DNA from: Bittarella massiliensis (ex Durand et al. 2017)
GTDB lineage: Bacteria; Bacillota; Clostridia; Oscillospirales; Ruminococcaceae
NCBI RefSeq assembly: GCF_017566145.1
Contig: NZ_JABFCL010000005.1
Coordinates: 1-64,000 of the forward strand
Direction: 5' to 3'
Length of the DNA: 64,000 nt
In this document: positions 60,120 through 64,000 of the stretch, in pieces
Position numbering within the stretch: position 1 is the stretch's first letter
How the letters are laid out: every line of letters starts with the position of its first letter
Program-made: the position numbers and the translations under genes
The notes under the pieces: model-generated
The model's input: the letters and a program-made list of their open reading frames with translations, nothing else
The model's database searches: none
What the model was told of the DNA's origin: nothing

Positions 60120-60287
60120 AATCTGTCTCTCCTTTATAAATTTCGATTTGTCAAGGGTGCATTATCCGTCGAAGGCAAAGCGCTCTTTTTTATTACCGTA
60201 CCATATCGCTCGGTTCGCCACAAGGGGCTTGTCGGGATTTGCCGCAAGAACGGAAATCAGAGATGGGAAACTTCTCGCCTTCCCCTG

Positions 60288-60317
60288 TTGACAACCGTTC
60301 CCCGCCTGCTCTACACT
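60288..60317 (+). promoter_or_regulatory. Promoter for the DUF6440 gene
   Basis: TTGACA (60288-60293), 18-nt spacer, TACACT (60312-60317). The rest of the 245-base gap after the CGGC gene is nondescript. Confidence 0.75.
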
Positions 60318-60365
60318 GAAAGGACTACCCTCCTTGCAGGCGGGTGGAAAAGAAGTGGATGAGAG

Positions 60366-60560
60366 ATGGCAAAACCCAGCGACCGCTTTATTGTTGTTTA
60401 CAAGCAGGGCTCCATGAGCCTCACCAAAATCTGGGTGGATCGGATGACGGGAGTCAACTACCTCTTTCACCAAGAGGGGTATTCCGGCGGCCTCACCCCG
60501 CTGCTGGACCATTTTGGAAAACCGGTGGTCAGCCCCCTCCCCTACCCGGAAGGGCAGTGA
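60366..60560 (+). CDS. Small DUF6440-type protein
   Basis: 64 aa. The pattern VDRMTGVNYLFHQEGYSGGL then TPLLDHFGKPV matches the DUF6440 family of small Firmicutes proteins (VDxxTGVNYLxxxxGYAGGLTPLLDxxGKP). Function unknown; no membrane segment. It has its own promoter and a terminator immediately after, so it is expressed alone. The ribosome site is weak (GAGAG). Confidence 0.75.
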   Translation: MAKPSDRFIVVYKQGSMSLTKIWVDRMTGVNYLFHQEGYSGGLTPLLDHFGKPVVSPLPYPEGQ

Positions 60561-60563
60561 AGG

Positions 60564-60607
60564 AGCCCGCACCCCTCTAAAAACGAGGGGTGCGGACTCT
60601 TTTTTTG
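60564..60607 (+). terminator. Terminator after the DUF6440 gene
   Basis: CCGCACCCCTC (60567-60577) / GAGGGGTGCGG (60585-60595), then ACTCTTTTTTT. Confidence 0.92.
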
Positions 60608-60718
60608 CGGGAGCGGCGGAAGGCTTGGCCAGCCAGCCGCTTCGGCCAGCCGCCAGCTCCCGCAGCCCAATGCCCGGCCCGCCTGTGGGGATGTGCGGCG
60701 CCCGTTTGACCAACTGCC

Positions 60719-60747
60719 TTGTGGGGCGCGCGGCGATGTAGTATGAT
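60719..60747 (+). promoter_or_regulatory. Promoter for the alpha/beta hydrolase
   Basis: TTGTGG (60719-60724), 17-nt spacer, TATGAT (60742-60747). Confidence 0.6.
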
Positions 60748-60809
60748 GGAGCCAGAAGGCAGGCCCGCAAATGGAGATGGGCCAAGGTGGGAAAGGAGGG
60801 GAGCTGCGC

Positions 60810-61745
60810 GTGAAATACAGCGAGCAGATTCACCCTGAATTGAGGAAAATCGCCAGAAAGGTGCCGTATAATCGGGCGGTTATCAGGTGCGCCAACCTCT
60901 TTCAGAGGGTGTCTTATCGCCTGACCAAAACGCCGGGAGGGGTGACCGATCGGCGGGTTGTGCTGAAAGGACACAGGGGGCTTTTGTTTGGGGTGGACAT
61001 CTTTGAGCCGGCAGACCAAACAGAAAAACGGCCCTGCCTGCTCTATGTGCACGGAGGGGCGTTTAGCTATCGGGCCTCCGCCTACCACAAAAAACTCGCG
61101 GCACTCTATGCGGCGGGAGCGGGTTGCAGCGTGTATTTTCCAGACTACCACCTGACGCCGAAGTACCCCTATCCGGCCGCCTACGACGATGTTTTGGCGC
61201 TGTACAGATGGGTTGTATCCCACTTAGAGGAATTGGGGATCGACGGCGAGCGGATTGGCGTGGCGGGGGACAGCGCCGGCGCGTCGATCGCCGCACTGAT
61301 CTGCAACCGCTGCGAGGGGGAGGGGCTGAAGCCGCCCTGTTTGCAGATGCTGGTGTACCCCTTGACAGATGTGGAGATGCAGACGGATTCGATGAAGCGG
61401 TTTTTGGATACGCCGGTATGGAACGCCAAAAGCAACAGGCGCATGTGGTCGTATTGCTGTGGAGCATTGAAAGAGGAAGAGAGATATGCCGCCTCGCCGA
61501 TGCACAGCCGGCTCCCCCGCATCATCCCCGACACCTACATCGAAACGGCGGAATACGACTGTTTGCACGATGAGGGCATTTTGTATGGGGAGAGGTTGCG
61601 GGAGGCGGGGGCAAATGTGGAGCAAAACGAGACCAGGGGGACCATCCACGGGTATGACTGCGCCATAAATACCCAAATAGCGGTTGAAAACATTGAAAAA
61701 CGCATCCTGTTTTTGCAAAAGGGGTTTGGCAGCTCTCCGATCTGA
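60810..61745 (+). CDS. Alpha/beta hydrolase, HSL/acetyl-esterase type
   Basis: A 311-aa esterase of the hormone-sensitive-lipase family. The oxyanion hole is YVHGGAFSY, the nucleophile GDSAGAS, the acid in ETAEYDCLHDEG and the histidine in IHGYDCA. PDYHLTPKYPYPAAYDDVL is the usual cap-adjacent segment. GTG 60810 lies 8 nt after AAAGGAGGGG; ATG 60771 has no site. It probably deacylates small esters; the natural substrate is unknown. No signal peptide, so cytoplasmic. Confidence 0.9.
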   Translation: MKYSEQIHPELRKIARKVPYNRAVIRCANLFQRVSYRLTKTPGGVTDRRVVLKGHRGLLFGVDIFEPADQTEKRPCLLYVHGGAFSYRASAYHKKLAALYAAGAGCSVYFPDYHLTPKYPYPAAYDDVLALYRWVVSHLEELGIDGERIGVAGDSAGASIAALICNRCEGEGLKPPCLQMLVYPLTDVEMQTDSMKRFLDTPVWNAKSNRRMWSYCCGALKEEERYAASPMHSRLPRIIPDTYIETAEYDCLHDEGILYGERLREAGANVEQNETRGTIHGYDCAINTQIAVENIEKRILFLQKGFGSSPI

Positions 61746-61862
61746 TCGGCCCCCGTTTGTCGGGCCGCTTTGTCCTTCCCCATTGATAGGGGCGCTTTTA
61801 AGCGGCGAAAGCCCGTTTGTTCGGCCATTTTGGCGGGGGATGCTCTGTTCCCCAGCAGCAGG

Positions 61863-61900
61863 AAAAAGGGGCCGCTCCGGTGAAGGAGCGGCCCCTTTTT
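61863..61900. terminator. Bidirectional terminator between hydrolase and CPBP genes
   Basis: AAAAAGGGGCCGCTCC (61863-61878) / GGAGCGGCCCCTTTTT (61885-61900), 16 bp perfect. Confidence 0.95.
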
Positions 61901-61920
61901 GGCTGCGGTGGAGCGGGCGG

Positions 61921-63150
61921 TCAGAGGACCCCCAGGGCATTGCAGACGGTCATGCCGAGCATCACCACTAGGGTGAGGATGGTGCCGGGGGCCGACAGGT
62001 AGGCCCCCGCCTTCTGCGCCGGGGTAAGGACGGTGCAGGGATTTTCCAGGCGGAAGGTGTCCTTGTGGTTGACCACCTCGATGACAAAGAGGACAAACCC
62101 GCCCACCGCCGCCGCCAGGCAGAGAAGGGAGAGGAGCAGGACCGGCAACAGGTAGGGCAGTTTGGAGAGGAGATAGGTCATGACATAGCGGCTGCTGCCC
62201 CCGCCGGTGAGCACCGACAGATCGATGTGCCCGACCAGGATGGATTGGGCGGCGCCGATGAGGTTGATGGAGAGGTGAATCCCCAAAGCCGGCCAGATGG
62301 ACTGGCTCTTGACCGCCACGAACCCGGCGGCGATCCCCATCATGATGGCGTAGAACAGCTGCTGGTAGTTCATGTGGGTCAGCCCAAAGGAGATGCCCAC
62401 CACCACAATGGCAAACCAGCTGCCAAAGGGAAGGGTGTGGCAGAGCAGGGTCCCCCGGAAGATCAGCTCCTCCATCAGCGGGGCGGCCAGGGCCATGAAG
62501 AAAAAGGAGATGAGGGCGTTGGCAAAGCCGGTGTCGGTCACCAGGCTGGGGGCCGCAAGTTCCACCCCGAACAGCAGCTGGATGATGGTGAAGAGAAAGT
62601 TGAAGACATAGCTGATGCCGTAGGTGAGTCCCACCCCGATGAGGGTCCACTTGGCGACCTCCTTGCCGCTGGCCTTGGGCTTTGTGAAGTAGGTGCGCAC
62701 CTTGTGGGGCTGGCCGGCGTTGCCGATGAGCAGCAGCAGGGGGGCCATCACCAGGTAGAGCGAGCCGTAGGAGATCAGGTTGGCCACGGTGGCAAAGGCG
62801 GAGGTGCTCATGCGCACCCCCAGCAGCTTCATCACCAACAGCACCCCCAGGGCCACCAGGTTGGTGCCCACCACCAGCAAGAGCAGCAGCAGACTGTTGC
62901 GGTTGGAACAGCGCCGCAGCGCCTTTTTGGCCTGCTTTGCGGGGGAGAGAGGGGGGATGCCCGGCGGGACAGGGGGCGTTTCTCCCCCGGGGACGTGGGG
63001 GGCCCCATTTACAGGGGGTGGGGGAGAGCCGGCGGCCCCTTCGGGGCGGTCAAACACCGGGGCGGAGCTCTCCGCCGCGCCGGCGGCGCCGGGCTGCACC
63101 CCCGGCTGGGGGGAGAGGGGGGGCTGTGGGGTGAAGTTGGTTTCTTCCAT
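61921..63150 (-). CDS. CPBP family intramembrane glutamic endopeptidase
   Basis: 409 aa. The first 70 residues are Pro/Gly/Ala-rich and disordered. About eight membrane helices follow. The CPBP motifs are in order: MEELIFRG (EExxxR), FGLTHMNY and GIHLSINL (HxxxN). Members include Rce1-like CAAX proteases and bacteriocin-immunity proteins; the target is unknown. No bacteriocin gene is nearby, so a housekeeping role is more likely. The ATG has a poor ribosome site, an upstream promoter sits at 63231-63239. Confidence 0.92.
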   Translation of the reverse strand: MEETNFTPQPPLSPQPGVQPGAAGAAESSAPVFDRPEGAAGSPPPPVNGAPHVPGGETPPVPPGIPPLSPAKQAKKALRRCSNRNSLLLLLLVVGTNLVALGVLLVMKLLGVRMSTSAFATVANLISYGSLYLVMAPLLLLIGNAGQPHKVRTYFTKPKASGKEVAKWTLIGVGLTYGISYVFNFLFTIIQLLFGVELAAPSLVTDTGFANALISFFFMALAAPLMEELIFRGTLLCHTLPFGSWFAIVVVGISFGLTHMNYQQLFYAIMMGIAAGFVAVKSQSIWPALGIHLSINLIGAAQSILVGHIDLSVLTGGGSSRYVMTYLLSKLPYLLPVLLLSLLCLAAAVGGFVLFVIEVVNHKDTFRLENPCTVLTPAQKAGAYLSAPGTILTLVVMLGMTVCNALGVL

Positions 63151-63230
63151 CAGTTTACGACCACCTTTGTTGCGGAAAATAAAGTTGTGGGAAAACGCCC
63201 TTTTGCGGGCGGTTTTGGCATTTGTCCCCT

Positions 63231-63239
63231 ATTGTAACA
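63231..63239 (-). promoter_or_regulatory. Extended -10 promoter for the CPBP gene
   Basis: Minus-strand TGT-TACAAT with no clear -35, about 80 nt upstream of the ATG. Confidence 0.55.
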
Positions 63240-63372
63240 CCCAAATGTGAACAAGTCCAGAAGATGGGGGAGGTTTTGAAAAACGGCTCAAAAGGGGATC
63301 ATACCGGGCCGCAGCGGGCCTGCGCACCCGGGTGAAAAAGGAAAAACTTTGTAAATTTTTTGGCGGTCCCCG

Positions 63373-64000
63373 CTATTTTTCAGAGGGGCCGGCGGGGCTG
63401 TCGGGGGAGTCGGCCCCCTCGACGTGCAGCTTTTCGCCCTGGCTCTTGCTGACGATGTCGGTCTTTAACAGGGAGGCAAAGGAGAGCGCCCCCTCCCCGT
63501 ATTTGGCGCGCACCCTGTCCATGGCCGTCTCCAGCTGGCGCTGCTTCTCCCGCTGGGCCAAAGCCGCCCGGTCGGAAAAGAGGGAGAGCTGCTCCCCGCT
63601 GTCCTTCCCCCCCAGCCCGGCGGCGGTCACCGTCAACATCCGGATGGGGGCGCGCAGGTCCCAGTTTTGCCGCACCAGTTCCATCGAGACGGCAAACAGC
63701 TCCCGCGAGAGGTCGGTGCTCCGCTCCAACTGCCGCTGGCGGGAGATCACCTTGAACTGGGGCGACTTGATCTGCACCTGCACCGTCTGGCAGCGAAGGC
63801 CGTAGCGGCGCAGCCGGGCCGCCACCGTGTCGCAGAGCATCAACAGCCCGGCCCGCACGTCCTCTTCCCCCTCCAAGTTGCGGCGAAAGGTGATGCCGTT
63901 GCCCACGCTCTTGACCTCCCGCTCGGCTCCGGCAGGGCGCACCGGCTCCTCGTCCTCGCCCCGGGCGTACAGCTGTACCGCCATGCCGGCCTTTCCCAGC
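63373..64000 (-). CDS. dinB: DNA polymerase IV, C-terminal part (cut by window edge)
   Basis: Only the last 209 or so codons are in the window; the frame stays open to the right edge. The visible part is the end of the thumb (LGKAG-type) and the whole little-finger domain (VKSVGNGITFRRNLEGEEDV, VQVQIKSPQFKVISRQRQLE), then the beta-clamp binding motif EQLSLF. The tail after it (about 50 residues) is Gly/Ser/Asp-rich. DinB is a Y-family polymerase for bypass and SOS mutagenesis. The catalytic palm is outside the window. Confidence 0.9.
   Translation of the reverse strand, partial: LGKAGMAVQLYARGEDEEPVRPAGAEREVKSVGNGITFRRNLEGEEDVRAGLLMLCDTVAARLRRYGLRCQTVQVQIKSPQFKVISRQRQLERSTDLSRELFAVSMELVRQNWDLRAPIRMLTVTAAGLGGKDSGEQLSLFSDRAALAQREKQRQLETAMDRVRAKYGEGALSFASLLKTDIVSKSQGEKLHVEGADSPDSPAGPSEK

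Overview
The window reads as the chromosome of a GC-rich, endospore-forming member of the Clostridia, most like the Oscillospiraceae/Ruminococcaceae group. The evidence is the sporulation and germination genes (spoIIR, a SpoVAF/GerA-type protein), the Gram-positive AddAB nuclease, LytR-CpsA-Psr and SMC proteins, the YqeG/YqeK/RsfS/YhbY housekeeping set, a CD1247-type protein beside efp, and ribosomal and repair operons in typical Firmicutes order. Genes start with ATG, GTG and often TTG behind strong AGGAGG-type sites. Most operons end in clear stem-loop/U-run terminators. I saw no rRNA, tRNA, CRISPR array or intact prophage.

Layout. 1-1.9 kb: a 117-bp hairpin-rich tandem repeat that contains the 3' end of a DUF711/UPF0210 gene, with its ACT-domain partner. 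1.9-8.6 kb: NAD synthetase (minus strand), then plus-strand Lrp regulator and aminotransferase, DUF362 ferredoxin protein, ispE and spoIIR. 8.8-15.6 kb: addB-addA. 15.7-17.0 kb: infC-rpmI-rplT behind an attenuator-type leader, with infC starting at ATT. 17.1-36.1 kb: a dense housekeeping run: SpoU methyltransferase, dprA, topA, trmFO, plsX, rnc, a radical SAM protein, smc, an MGMT-like protein, ftsY, rdgB, yhbY, nadD, yqeK, an LCP protein, rsfS and leuS. 36.2-41.7 kb: rpsU, yqeG, an endonuclease IV-type protein, aroQ, an M24 peptidase, efp, a CD1247-type protein and cysE.

42-50 kb: an apparent catabolic locus, with a membrane permease, three tandem paralogous prolidase-type amidohydrolases and an M20 metallopeptidase. 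I infer that it imports and hydrolyses dipeptides or N-acyl amino acids. 50-58 kb: small regulators and unknowns, a PRK06851-type ATPase, pduL, xth (exodeoxyribonuclease III), cca, an AraC/GyrI regulator and a SpoVAF-like germination protein. 58.2-60.2 kb: an AT-richer island with a decayed IS110-family transposase and a CGGC-domain gene, probably acquired. 60.3-64 kb: a DUF6440 small protein, an alpha/beta hydrolase, a CPBP protease and the C-terminal part of dinB running off the right edge.

The points most worth a second look are the repeat built on the end of a gene; an NAD synthetase whose glutaminase domain has apparently lost its whole catalytic triad; the amidohydrolase triplication; a palindromic promoter before xth; a two-half ATPase with one dead P-loop; structured leaders before rpsU and a 63-aa orphan protein; and a 28-29 residue arginine-rich peptide ORF before cysE.
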